NCBI GenBank assembly: GCA_905221605.1
Contig: CAJNDS010002196.1
Location: 256,001 to 320,000 of the forward strand
Origin: Symbiodinium natans
Taxonomy: Eukaryota; Sar; Dinophyceae; Suessiales; Symbiodiniaceae
Reading direction: 5' to 3'
DNA length: 64,000 nt
Positions 10,801-19,114 of this stretch are shown here, piece after piece. The position numbers and the translations under genes were made by a program. How positions within the stretch are numbered: the stretch's first letter is position 1; each line of letters starts with the position of its first letter. The notes below the pieces were generated by a model. It was not told the DNA's origin. It searched no databases and worked only from the letters and a program-made list of their open reading frames with translations.

Positions 10801-13739
10801 GGTCTGCTGGGGGCCCATAATAATGGGAAAGCTGGGGCATTGGTTCCCCAGGATCGGGGTACAAATGGACCCCAAGCTCGGCAGCCTCGGCAATCCTCCT
10901 CCTCATATCGAAAAGCAAAGCATGATGCAAGGCCGTCAGGCGTTGTCCCGGAATGGATGGTGGCTGCGTGGTGTCCACCGGAGTAATCCTCGGCACATCG
11001 GAATCTCCAATCTCCACGGGGTCCGCCGCAATGGGGCGCCAATGCCCCCAATTCTCGGAGTCGGTAGGCGAAGGCACCTCCCGATCCGGAGGACGGAAAA
11101 GAACTTCCCCCGAGGAAGCCGCCGATGGCACCTCTTTCTCTCCAATTGGCTCCTGGACCGTCACCTCCTCCAGCGACGGGCCCACCATTGGCGAAACACT
11201 CGCCTCTCCACCAACTGGGTCCTCTATCGCAGGCCCAGAGGTTTGGGAGCCACCCATCATGGAGCGTATTGCTCTCCGAGCAACAAAAGCAAAAGGCTAC
11301 TAGAACCAAAACACTCAGAGCTCCGGATCTGTTCCTTCGTGCGCCTCCGAAAGGCGCTCCAATCCCTTGCATAAGCAAAAAACACCCCATGAAAAACATG
11401 ACGCACCCACGCAAAGCAAGCTCCAAAGCATGTATGTTCCCAAGGTTCCAAAGCAACATGCTCAAGCAATTCAATCCAAGCTCAAAAATCAAGCGCAAGT
11501 TCAAGCCAAACATGTCATGCTGCTTCCTAATCAAGGTCAAGCCACACATGTCATGCTGCTTCCTAAGATTTTTGTCGAAAACAAGCTCTTCTTGAGGACT
11601 TTCTGGACCAATTGAGGGAACTTTGGGCTTTCCCAGAGGACTTTCGGGAGTGAAGATCTCAGACCTAAACCCTCGAAGGAGAAACGAAAACGGAGTTGAA
11701 GACAAAGCGTGTCGGCCACACTGCTCATCATCGAGCTCATCGACCTTATGCAGGCTCTTTCCTCCTTTCTTCAAGATGCTCCTGGGAGCGGTCCGCTGTC
11801 CTGAGGGGATAGGAACCTCAGATCCTGGCACAACAGCGTCCTTCAGTGAATCAAGTTCCATGTCTTTAGGCCCTTCCGCCCCTTTCTTGGAGGAGGCTTT
11901 AGACTTCTTTCCCCCACTAAACGCCCACCAGGCCCGATTGTGACCAACCAACTTGATACTCTTCTTGTTCCCTTTGTACATTCGGGACCCCGTTTTGGAC
12001 AGATAGGTCTTCCAACCCAATTCCGCCCCACACCATGGAGAGAGGACGTTAAACCCGACATCAGCCACCAACACCTCCCCGAGTCTCAGAAGAACATCAC
12101 CGAAGTAGACTTCGATATCGACCACAGACGAAACGTCGATCGAACCTCCAGAGGCGTTGAACAGACTGGCTGCCTTGTCGTGTGTCTTCACCACACGAAA
12201 TCCTGAGATAAACTGGTTGGAAACTATGTGGCACGTAGCCCCACTATCAACCAACCAAACATCCCTCGGGCTAACCCCTAGGTGCGAGCACATCTGAGAG
12301 AGGTTTCCTCTTTGAGAAAACTTCGAGCCTAAGGCCCCCATTGAATCTCCAACTACGGTGCCTACCGGCTTCACCTCTTCAGGCGCGTTCAGAACACGAG
12401 GAGGAAGAGAAGGTTCGGCCGAAGCTTCCCGCACTCCAGAAAAACCCAAAGCCATCAAGGTGGCTTCCCCAGAGTCTGCTTCCGATTCGGGCTCACCCAA
12501 GTAACGGCCTTTCCCTTTTCCTTTCTTCTTCTTCGACTTCTCCTTGCCCTTTCCGCGCCCTTTGGGGCTCTTGTCCCCGTGCTCGCTCCGAGGAGTTCCA
12601 CCTCCCCGCGGCGTTCCTCCACCTTTGGGAGTTCCCCCACCTTTGGGATTTCGGTCCCCTTTTCCTTTGTCTTTAGGCTTCTTTCGATCCTTTCCATGGT
12701 CGCCCTTGCCTTTGTCCGGACTTCCACCACCACGGGCCTTCTCATCCCTTTGCTTCTGCCAGCATTTCTCGGCTTGGTGTCCCCGTTTCCCGCAGTAATC
12801 ACACAAAGTGTCACTGAGGGATCGAGACGTTCCACCTGGAGCCTCACATAGTCGAAGCTGTTCTTCGTAGTACTTCAGACTGCTGCACAATGAGTTCCAG
12901 TCGTTGCTCTTCCCATGCAAGACAACGTATTGACGAAGCTCGGTATTCACCGCTTGCAAAAGGATACTGCACCGATCAGCCTCTGACAGAAGAAGTTCAG
13001 GGAAATTCGACAGCTTTGCCTCAGACCGAGAAAACTCATCTTCAAGGTGCCTAATGAGGTCAGTAGGTCGCCGAATATGTTGGCACGTGTGCTGCAACTT
13101 CAAACACTGGTCACGCACGAAGACGGCTTCCATGCGGGATACTATGCTGTACTGCTGTGTGATGGTGCGCATGGCCTCGTACCCACAGGCACTCAAAGCC
13201 TGTCGCTTCGAGCAAGAGCGTAGCAACTCCAGACCCCTTTCCCACTTTGCCAGGGCTTGGGTCAGGTAGTAAAACAGCTTAGCGCTCCGCGCTGCAACTT
13301 CCACACTGAGATCCTTCTGGAGTATCTCGTGTTTCACCTTCACACACAGCTGAAGCTCCCGAACGAAAGACTCGTCTTGCAAAGCCAACCACGAGCTCAA
13401 AGTCTCCACATAGCCATGCCACGTTTCCACTTCTCGCATGCGTCCTTTGCTCATGCCTTGATGCTCCAGCAATGGCAAAGGCGGCAGGTACTTCTCCGCT
13501 CGGTTCTGAAGAGTGGACCCACCACTAAAAGAAGTAGACGAAGACGACCCCGTCGCTGCTGTGGCACCAGGTCCCGAAAACGGGTCGGCAGTCTTGGCTT
13601 CAGCTTCAGCAACCAACTTAGCAGTCTCAGCTGCCTTCTCTTCAGCCTCGTTTCGGCGTTTCTCCTCTAAGTCCATGCGTCTCATGAGAGCAGCTATCAA
13701 CTGCTGGTTCTGTTGAGTAGCCTGCCCTTGCTGACGCAA
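4887..13739 (-). CDS. Copia Gag-Pol polyprotein with methyltransferase-like C-terminus
   Basis: A single frame of 2950 codons. Gag occupies roughly residues 1-300 and ends in a CCHC knuckle (CDYCGKRGHQAEKC, about residue 310), followed by a lysine/glycine-rich linker. The aspartic protease shows WLVDSGATCHIVS near residue 496. Residues about 720-1610 do not look like pol; they read across an insert with a separate ORF. Integrase resumes with an HHCC zinc site (HHRAQGHFPYDSNCDSC, near 1716) and the D, D and E in GLDFFFFG, FRMDQEGS and KGSIERQVESV. Reverse transcriptase has LSCDVSVAFMHA (near 2250) and FYVDDLLIYSED (near 2343). RNase H has CFTDASWS, LSSAESELAAL and YSDSESAV. A further 230 residues contain VVELCCEEGSSLSKAC, HLSTPCSAGCGLRHL and SHEWPARSDLW. 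Their order resembles motifs I, IV and VI of a class I methyltransferase, but this assignment is an inference. Confidence 0.88.
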   Translation of the reverse strand: MRQQGQATQQNQQLIAALMRRMDLEEKRRNEAEEKAAETAKLVAEAEAKTADPFSGPGATAATGSSSSTSFSGGSTLQNRAEKYLPPLPLLEHQGMSKGRMREVETWHGYVETLSSWLALQDESFVRELQLCVKVKHEILQKDLSVEVAARSAKLFYYLTQALAKWERGLELLRSCSKRQALSACGYEAMRTITQQYSIVSRMEAVFVRDQCLKLQHTCQHIRRPTDLIRHLEDEFSRSEAKLSNFPELLLSEADRCSILLQAVNTELRQYVVLHGKSNDWNSLCSSLKYYEEQLRLCEAPGGTSRSLSDTLCDYCGKRGHQAEKCWQKQRDEKARGGGSPDKGKGDHGKDRKKPKDKGKGDRNPKGGGTPKGGGTPRGGGTPRSEHGDKSPKGRGKGKEKSKKKKGKGKGRYLGEPESEADSGEATLMALGFSGVREASAEPSLPPRVLNAPEEVKPVGTVVGDSMGALGSKFSQRGNLSQMCSHLGVSPRDVWLVDSGATCHIVSNQFISGFRVVKTHDKAASLFNASGGSIDVSSVVDIEVYFGDVLLRLGEVLVADVGFNVLSPWCGAELGWKTYLSKTGSRMYKGNKKSIKLVGHNRAWWAFSGGKKSKASSKKGAEGPKDMELDSLKDAVVPGSEVPIPSGQRTAPRSILKKGGKSLHKVDELDDEQCGRHALSSTPFSFLLRGFRSEIFTPESPLGKPKVPSIGPESPQEELVFDKNLRKQHDMCGLTLIRKQHDMFGLNLRLIFELGLNCLSMLLWNLGNIHALELALRGCVMFFMGCFLLMQGIGAPFGGARRNRSGALSVLVLVAFCFCCSESNTLHDGWLPNLWACDRGPSWWRGECFANGGPVAGGGDGPGANWRERGAIGGFLGGSSFPSSGSGGAFAYRLRELGALAPHCGGPRGDWRFRCAEDYSGGHHAATIHSGTTPDGLASCFAFRYEEEDCRGCRAWGPFVPRSWGTNAPAFPLLWAPSRPKCHVRFPRHGRDHRRGLCGAASGVSGDYAPDLWWVCNFGSSQRICSPDSVALGASAVSGRSTSTTATSRTCARRGSPSQKVSGGGHLHCGSRLGCRRAPPSSSPRQRPLRMGAEAPRRPVSHGQAGRRYQGRWRAKRSPRARMLHKRNGVSSAAPHLLARLYQCKGGGTPVVGPSRAASLRGTALYAVSRRTCRVGRAHYEFEASNRCCIAVEGGQQCPQGRARFAPEVEAEGPCWSWWVYIKRFELHLRFGRRRPPWRRPRRGAEILLEVPGGQYLSPRGPLPPYARDGATTDGEASRDGWSRSSSSTNGSGNFGCNSGPPRRRGHAPGATFSGFNSPTWGFHRPPPSWSWTDGHGALVRSSAAAAGGKGDATPRSGALHANGSRIGSSIFQQLGQCPQLRCGGGCRKRNDQERMKGIWSRGPGLECIIAFFCVRDGVLDYADAAHRISFREENKDVSAWFRFLETHVKHELFELALPLGLLELELACARNPFETHQIPNLNFNPNRTTASLYRNGLGPGLDVMAIVAVLGFCSLLGGLVFWGFHILFVEFKRCSVGEKDRKVFRVRPRRKGCSVRIFCGDHWVRVPSYKQFVLHRKAPKPQTRTRCMLNMLFCKACSVLGSVCAWLGVLDLVEKGNDESPPASSPLVCHLRMMHRGLPVPGQGTEAEPFDLEAPRGGEPGSSSSRVPEGVPSPSSPDYEPSEVSERPPKPPENPPEPPDSGEEGSFRIPLSSTALYHHRAQGHFPYDSNCDSCCSSKGRVPARRLRRRLQKENQTVGLDFFFFGKLRVLLMTHLGSRYTVSLPAPNLEDPQLLANINRVLREMGLVGKAVTFRMDQEGSIIALAERLSRSRNCPHSATIVDVVPGYRPQAKGSIERQVESVRQGFWAVWLDLERQIALKKFPGQDAELGKYQLPLGGLLWQACVFYVSRCYNLWSSSHGDSTTSIDLLHEEIVHRTRTLPFGCVVQAKVSKSKAHLAKYRGAKTVKAVYLGPVNARGGGIFAAPFGSTEIDVFPTGRIVDGACEVGTVEGLAVAQSLVLDGKDPERPVLYEPEGVDDGNGPEDEVMEGGVGPLNEEDEEMIADDTYAPVSAPAEEGEAGILPDEGENMEDMEIDWLTNHLLESLYRGPDLRATSQEVADSFTLKFGGSRVKCQVPRNAVSETSGEQLDPSLLYASMKLELEELESFGVGKVISEDEARKSARESGRRVLTSRWVNTVKRKGLYRSRLVVRDYASMGGTTLSEGIYSPTTSLEGLRLLLALLCRRGSVLSCDVSVAFMHAAVSRPEYVELPSNVSIADSKIPQKAGNKKVYLRLHKAMNGLRSAPLSWYKELSSHLEQSGFSPSLDPTIYRRKTSKGLTLVLFYVDDLLIYSEDPSEGKKVFEDLQKRYKLKLTGELHENCAGEVSFLGRRIFRNKGEKRVYFGLDAKYLDSCCEEYGITKPNPKLPSLEKRYSDLIKKGQTEKISPAAHEKYRRTLGRLAWAALSRPDLQFCCGFLGRHQSAPDEAAETCMRDVLKWVKGLPHKVQVFPSTREILEADADPQAVSCFTDASWSLNSVSGGVITWESCCLTTFSRKQSTTALSSAESELAALTEIAREGLYIALLTETILEGIPKDRETGYYLLKGYSDSESAVSISKMGTLLRKVRHIELRAAFLQELVQLGRFTIEHIPGAVNPADALTKSPTNDSLVSLCEACGLIPEPVPWKEKNSGTSVSVTFQEPNKPADEVCELNVPVSWRAAAEKVARNQASYVVVELCCEEGSSLSKACSKNPRIAYFGVTKQVDLLSENGYQLLKEVFSVLLHEGVKVYAHLSTPCSAGCGLRHLRFRKGGQSYARWRESLLVHKRSWRRIWNLLRPYANCPRLLLSHEWPARSDLWNETVFRSVSQRLGLAKGCVVDRCCFEKGSERAWKRWWFCSNSSNFINSMARNRCDESHQHIHLQLPASGVYPELLGEEMLKGARRAMEEDRT
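9551..11260 (-). CDS. Unrecognised 569-codon ORF nested inside the copia polyprotein
   Basis: This ORF lies between the protease and integrase regions, in a different frame from the polyprotein on the same strand. Its composition is that of a real protein. It has an acidic/proline-rich start, a helical and charged middle (for example AEERLHLLLQGKGLFEWGL and SAMGYLQRLLICLRAFINA), a basic stretch (ASNARRAARDSRRRLKPKA), a serine/aspartate patch and a proline-rich end. The overlapping polyprotein reading is rich in Gly, Arg, Cys and Trp and looks like a shadow. Flanking DNA at about 8880-9550 and 11260-11600 is rich in AAGC/CAAGC and reads as non-coding. I recognise no domain. It could be the gag-like ORF of another element inserted here, or cargo carried by this copia family. 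Confidence 0.55.
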   Translation of the reverse strand: MMGGSQTSGPAIEDPVGGEASVSPMVGPSLEEVTVQEPIGEKEVPSAASSGEVLFRPPDREVPSPTDSENWGHWRPIAADPVEIGDSDVPRITPVDTTQPPSIPGQRLTALHHALLFDMRRRIAEAAELGVHLYPDPGEPMPQLSHYYGPPADPSAMYDSLAMAGTIGEAYVVQHLGSPAITRQIFGGSATLVRPSEYAAPTPWHSVLPRFPEGPHPPQLLPEPVQEEGRRPKRFREVATSTVDQDLAAEERLHLLLQGKGLFEWGLRPHDVLSAMDRLGVVTKGAGGRNDRRERECSISAMGYLQRLLICLRAFINAKAGERPLLALHEPRLFEGPRFTRYRDERVAWGELTTSLRLRTDAALRSKEASNARRAARDSRRRLKPKARAGPGGSTSSDSSSTSVSADEDLHGEGPEEALRFCLKCREDNISVQEALCLPTPETAPPPMVKQAGMGGRDPPAPPMVPGTSAATPGHHDDGDMPLEPPSPASTAPPGDSIGRLLLGLGQTGTERSFVLPPPPPAVKAMPRPAPGPSMPTVPESGAPSSSSSANVPSFDAVVAAAKETIKKG

Positions 13740-13771
13740 AAGCTCAAGTGTAGACTGGTTCTGCTGACGTA

Positions 13772-14371
13772 GCTTCTTAGACGGTCAGCGACCATTGATT
13801 CGTATGGCAGGCATGCCCCAGCTTCGGCGCTGCGGTTGATGGCCAGAAGCAGAAGAACACCTCTTGCGTCCTTCACCCTTTAGGGGACGACCGGTAGTAT
13901 AATACTGACATTGGCGTGCGGTGATTGGGTGGCGGGTTTCCTGCACCTGTCCTTTAATAACTTTGTAAATTGCCAAAGGGTGAATCCAGTCCTGATAAAG
14001 GGGTTTCCGCAGGGTTTCCGTTCATGTTTGTTAAGCTTCTGGAGGGTTTCCCTGGGTTTCCCTACAGTTTCGCGAGGGTTTCCGCGGGGTTTCCGTGGGT
14101 TTCCGTGGGTTTCCTTAGATTTCGTGCGTGTGTTAAAACCTATTGGATGATTTTGGTAGGTTCCTCAAGGGCCTTCGTGAGGGTTTCCGTGGGATTTCGT
14201 GCAGTTTTTGAACTTTCCGGAGGTTTTCCTTGAATTTCTGCTGTATTTTTCCGCAGGAGAAGGTTTTCCATATGTGCTCCGGGTCTTTGCGCAGGAAATT
14301 GTTCCGAGGCCAGATTCTGGGTCCGCTTTTGTGTGCAAAAGTCACGTCCGCTTGTGCGTGGCCTCCCCGGT
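13772..14371. repeat. 600-bp direct repeat, copy 1
   Basis: This copy is colinear with 15684-16283, with a constant offset of 1912 bp and no indels. The one difference I saw is gatgatttt versus gatggtttt near 14143. The unit contains many GGGTTTCC(G/C) motifs. Its left edge sits exactly at the 5' end of the copia gag reading frame. It does not begin and end with TG...CA, and I found no matching 5-bp duplication outside the pair, so an LTR identity is unproven. Confidence 0.9.
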
Positions 14372-14533
14372 GCCCGTTTCTATTATGTTGATCACTTCCG
14401 CAAGAAAGCTGCCTGTGGGGGGTCGTTGTTCTTAAAAAAAATCTCCACGCTAGGAGCTTGCCTGTGGGTCAGAGTTGCTGTAGCGTCGCAATCTGGGGAG
14501 CGCAGGGGCTCGAAAAATGCAGATTTAGCGACA

Positions 14534-14568
14534 CCAAAATTGGGGCCGCCAGGCGGCCCCAATTTTGG
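14534..14568. repeat. 17-bp perfect hairpin with 1-base loop
   Basis: ccaaaattggggccgcc is followed by a single a and then its exact reverse complement. The right arm runs into ggggtcgca, which recurs in the related structure about 95 bp downstream. Confidence 0.85.
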
Positions 14569-14629
14569 GGTCGCAGTTCCAGCCTTTTCATGTATTTACG
14601 CATGATAATAAGGGAAGCTGGGTGCATTT

Positions 14630-14680
14630 CGTGGCCCCATTTTTGGGGCCGCGAGACGGCCCCATTTTTGGGGTCGCAAG
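14630..14680. repeat. Related double hairpin (ggccccatttttgggg twice)
   Basis: Two direct copies of ggccccatttttgggg, each self-complementary apart from the central T run, are separated by gccgcgagac and end in ggggtcgca. The spacer and right flank resemble the 14534-14568 hairpin. The two structures are therefore probably diverged copies of one short palindromic unit. Confidence 0.7.
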
Positions 14681-15683
14681 TTTGAGCCCTGGGCTCACGC
14701 AGCTGGGTCTCGTCAGCGTGCCTGCGCCAGCCCTTGTTCCAGGAACCTTGGGGAGCAGCGTGCAGAACATAAGCTTGGGGATCAGGGGCTTGTCCGAAGC
14801 AGCTGCTTGCTTTTGTAATGCTGCAGCAGAAAGGGAGCTGCAACTGCGGAGGCCACTTTCATGCGGTTGTCGTTTAGCTTGTGTTTAGCAGCCCTAAATG
14901 TTGTTCCTTGTTTACAGGAGATTTCGGAGATTTGCGTGTTTGTTTGCTATTTTGGCAATGTACTTTTGCTTTTGTTTGCACGTAGACCTGTTTTGCTGGA
15001 TTTTGTGCCGGATTGTTTTTTCAAGATGCCTTGAGATCTGCAAGACTCTCAGAGACTTTTGCTAATTTTTGCGCCTACGGGCCATGTGTCTTCAACAGAT
15101 TGCGTCTGAGCCGCTGCTCGCTGAGCGCTCTCTTGCCTCAAGCAGCTCCTAGGCCACAGCTAGCGTACTTGCGCCATGTCTGCCACGTCGGAGCCTGATT
15201 TGTTGGCCGAAAAAAGTGCCCAGACATAGTCCGTAGGGTCCATGTTTGTGCTTCCAAGGTGTCGCAAGCCCTCCGCAACTCGCTCAGCGAAGTACTCAGT
15301 GGAGGAGGTTGCCGAGGTCTTCAAGGCCGATCTTTGGCGATGCGAGAGGCTTCGCATTCGTTGCGGGGCGCAGGCGCGGCCGGCCGGTGCGCGGCCGGAG
15401 GTGTCCAAGCTCATCCGTGCGCTGCTTGGTGGCCTAGCTGTGTATGGTTGTAGCAACAGCCATGCGCGGGGTCAAAGCTTTGGGTGAAAGAAACCAGTCA
15501 TGCCTTCAGTCAGGTCCTTGGGTTGAGTCTGACATGAACCCTGAGGCAGGAAGTCAGTCTTGTTCTATAGCAAGTTGTGACGTGGACGGTGAAGCCAGGC
15601 AGACGTAGACTGTATTCCTTTTTCTGAACCCGATTGGTGAAAGACCAATGTGTACCTTGACGTTCTGCCTGAAGGCGCGAAGT

Positions 15684-16283
15684 GCTTCTTAGACGGTCAG
15701 CGACCATTGATTCGTATGGCAGGCATGCCCCAGCTTCGGCGCTGCGGTTGATGGCCAGAAGCAGAAGAACACCTCTTGCGTCCTTCACCCTTTAGGGGAC
15801 GACCGGTAGTATAATACTGACATTGGCGTGCGGTGATTGGGTGGCGGGTTTCCTGCACCTGTCCTTTAATAACTTTGTAAATTGCCAAAGGGTGAATCCA
15901 GTCCTGATAAAGGGGTTTCCGCAGGGTTTCCGTTCATGTTTGTTAAGCTTCTGGAGGGTTTCCCTGGGTTTCCCTACAGTTTCGCGAGGGTTTCCGCGGG
16001 GTTTCCGTGGGTTTCCGTGGGTTTCCTTAGATTTCGTGCGTGTGTTAAAACCTATTGGATGGTTTTGGTAGGTTCCTCAAGGGCCTTCGTGAGGGTTTCC
16101 GTGGGATTTCGTGCAGTTTTTGAACTTTCCGGAGGTTTTCCTTGAATTTCTGCTGTATTTTTCCGCAGGAGAAGGTTTTCCATATGTGCTCCGGGTCTTT
16201 GCGCAGGAAATTGTTCCGAGGCCAGATTCTGGGTCCGCTTTTGTGTGCAAAAGTCACGTCCGCTTGTGCGTGGCCTCCCCGGT
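15684..16283. repeat. 600-bp direct repeat, copy 2
   Basis: This is the second copy of the 13772-14371 unit, nearly identical over its full length. It is flanked on both sides by sequence unrelated to the flanks of copy 1, which fixes the unit boundaries at gcttcttag on the left and ctccccggt on the right. Confidence 0.9.
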
Positions 16284-17367
16284 ATGCTCCCGTCAAAGCT
16301 CACAATTCTGGGTGCCGGTCGCACTGCTGGACCCGGATCGACATTGCCGAGCACATTGGCAAGTCAACGAGATGCTGTTCGCCGTGACAGCGTTGGTGCC
16401 ACCGAGGTTACCGTTGCTGACAGTGCCGGACGCCGATTGAGCGTCACCACAACGGTCACACATGCCGATTGAGTGAGCAGTGGCAGCTCAAGACAGTTTT
16501 GATTGGCTAGGAAGATGATATTGCCTTTAAGAGGTTTGATGATTGGTTACACACAGTTGATGCTTCATTGGGGGTGCTTTGGTTTTCGTTTGCAGCTCAG
16601 GTTTGGATGCATTGGAGCATTCGTGATGCCAAAGAACTCTGCAGATTTTCATTGCAAGTTCTCTTTCGAAGCGATTGCGATTCGCTTGCAATACCCGGGG
16701 TATACTCAGCTAAAGGCCAGCAGGACTTGCGCATATGGGCTTTTGCCGCCTCTAACCGGTTATTGCATGCACCTGTCTTGGTTGAGGTGCCACCAATGGA
16801 TGCACTTGTGCCAACGGTCGGATGGTGCTGGGTCGCTGGTGGCTTGTGAGGAAGACGTTGAACCGCGGACAGTTGGGCTTTTCCTGCTTGGTCAATTTGT
16901 GGGAGATCGCTGTGGCGCCGCCTCAAAATGAATTTTGTCTGTAGGATTGACGGAGTTTTTGCCTGCCTGGCATTATGCAAGCAACCGCTGTGGTACATAG
17001 AATGCTACGCGTTTTGCGCATTTCTTTCTGGCGATCGGAATGACTGAGGGGACCCCGTGTTTGTTCAATGTGCACGACTTTGACTTTATCGTGTTCTAAG
17101 CGATTCTAAGCGCCTGGGAGACGTTTCATCCATTCGTGCGGTCGGCTTGGTTTGGGTCGGTTTGGTCTTGTGGTTGGGGTATTTCTTGTTTTGCTGTTGC
17201 TTTGATTGACTTCAGACTCTGACTCGTTGCTTCGGCAAAAGACTTGCCCTCTTTGAACCAACCTAGCAGAGGGACAGAAATCATGGGAACCAAGCGTTCT
17301 GTTGACCCTTTCCAAGAGTTTCGCACACTGCGGCTGCCACACAGATACGCCTCACATGCAACTGTCT

Positions 17368-17630
17368 GTTGAAGTCGTCCTTTGCGCACCTCTTGTTGCA
17401 GGGCATTCTGTCCATGTGAACAATTGTCGGGCCGGCTTCAGTTGTGCAACAAGTGTTGCTGATCCACAGTACTCCCAGGCTATGTTGTGTGGCCGCCAGA
17501 GCAGCAGCGCCAACGGCAAACCGCTTTACATGAAGCCTCTCATCATCATCGAAAACATGAGCAAGATGCAGGTTCGCGAGCTGATGAGGTTCAGAGCTCG
17601 GGACAAGGAGATCCGTGCCTGTAAACAGGT
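17368..17630. repeat. Dispersed repeat copy A
   Basis: gttgaagtcgtcctttgcgc and the following 55 bases match 18113 onward with few changes. A second matching block (catcgaaaacatgagcaaga, then atccgtgcctgtaaaca) lies further right. Copy A has about 110 more bases between matching points than copy B. Confidence 0.7.
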
Positions 17631-18112
17631 TAAGAGCCTTGAGATTCCACCGATTGTGTCTGGGCGGGCGTAATGCACGGGATATATGTGCGCATGGCAT
17701 TTTGGATCGGATTGGCGTCATCATGGACAACCTCGAGAAATGGACGCAGAATATCAAAGCCACCCTGCGTGGGCAATTGCGACAATTTTTATGATGTCGG
17801 GGCGCGCAACGTCGCCACTCAGACGACTCTGCAGGGATCCTATGCCACATGTCAGAGGGAACTTTGCACCAGTTCCGCGACGCAAACTCCTCGAGAGTTT
17901 CCTCCGATTCACTTGGATCCTGGTGGTTGCTCCTCCGCGCCCTTGACGTGCGAGATCAAGACACAGTAAGTCAAGCTGCAACTTCACTGCGTTGCTGCAC
18001 GCGCAAAGATCAACGAAGCCCTGGGAACTGCTAGCAGCAGTTTTCCGTGCGGGAGGCTTTCTTGGGACGAAGAGGCTTTGCAGTTTCGCCGCAGAGTCTA
18101 CGATGCAGGGGG

Positions 18113-18262
18113 TGTTGAAGTCGTCCTCTGCGCACCTCTTGTTGCAGGGCATTCTGTCCATGTGAACAATTTTCGGTCCGGCTTCGAGCCCTCATCATGG
18201 ATGCAGCTGAGCATCGAAAACATGAGCAAGACGCGATAAGGAAATCCGTGCCTGTAAACACT
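18113..18262. repeat. Dispersed repeat copy B (internally deleted)
   Basis: This is a shortened copy of 17368-17630, about 745 bp away in the same orientation. It keeps the start and end blocks but lacks the middle. Confidence 0.7.
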
Positions 18263-19114
18263 GTCTGCTGACCAGCGGGTTGGTGTTTAGGATGGTTTTG
18301 GGACAAAACATGAGCTGGGATTGTGGGTTTGGGGCGTGGTGTAGGTTTGAGCCTGAACTTCAGTTCTGGCTTTGTTGCAGCTTGCGCATGTTCAGTTGAA
18401 ACATGTTGCCGCTGCGATCTGCAGCTTGAGTCTGCTCTCTGGAGGATCATTCGCGTGCGGTGTTGCAACTGCACCTGGTTTGGTATGCGGGAATTGTGTC
18501 CAAAGGATTCCACACCCTAAGCCCTAGACCACCACCTTTCGCTGGCACCCTTGCTGCAGCGGGAGCGGCTGAGGAATCGAGCCGGGATTCTGGGGCGTCA
18601 ACTGAGCCCGCAGCAGGTTCAAGGGCCAAAACACTGGCTTTGAAGTAGACGAAATGGCGTTTTCTAGATATGAGGCTCCCCGCAAAGGATTTGGTGGGAT
18701 GGCAGTAATCTACAGCAATTCAGCTGGACTCGCTTGTCGTATTGTAGGATCCTGGTTTTGATGGGACCCAGCGTGTCACGAGCGTTTGGCTCTGACTACT
18801 TTCGAACACTGTTGATGCTTGACTCCCAAGGGATCGTTTCATGCAAAAGACTTGTGAGGGATATTTCGGGGCAAGCCAAATGTTGTTCCGGACGACGAAA
18901 TGTTTTTGAAAAATGTGAAGAAGTTGCAATGGTCCGAGTGACAGCAGCCATTGGCTTTTTAGTAGATTTTCAAAGGATTGGCCACCACAAACGGAGATTG
19001 TGTGGTTGTGTTGTCGGCATTGGCAAAATCGTCTTCTAGGCACATGGCATCTCCTTCTATTGGGAGGAAAAAGATCATGGGCACGAGCAACTCTGACTGT
19101 GTGTTTCCTCTGTG

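Larger units (their letters stand above)
4887..13771 (-). mobile_element. Ty1/copia-type retrotransposon with extra C-terminal domain and internal insert
   Basis: The gag-protease-integrase-reverse transcriptase-RNase H order places this in Ty1/copia. The gag frame can be read upstream of the listed AUG to the repeat edge at about 13772, where it meets a stop. This suggests the true 5' end of gag, and the 5' LTR, were lost or replaced at that junction. No pair of LTRs bracketing the element was found. A LINE begins within about 50-280 bases of its stop codon. The coding frame is nevertheless intact throughout. Confidence 0.85.
14372..15683. other. Interval between the 600-bp repeats; no credible gene
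   Basis: The 1312 bases between the two direct repeats contain only short ORFs without recognisable motifs. The notable content is a pair of related hairpins at 14534-14568 and about 14630-14680. I saw no primer-binding site or polypurine tract that would make the repeats obvious LTRs of a short element. Confidence 0.5.
16284..19114. other. No recognisable gene; contains a dispersed internal repeat
   Basis: Short ORFs on both strands show no motif or coherent composition. The clearest structure is the repeat pair at 17368-17630 and 18113-18262. Untranslated or upstream exon sequence of the glycosyltransferase gene may lie toward the right end, but I cannot place an exon boundary. Confidence 0.4.

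Noticed and set aside
13772-16283. Calling the 600-bp repeats LTRs of a short retrotransposon
   Set aside because: No TG...CA ends, primer-binding site, polypurine tract or flanking duplication could be identified.
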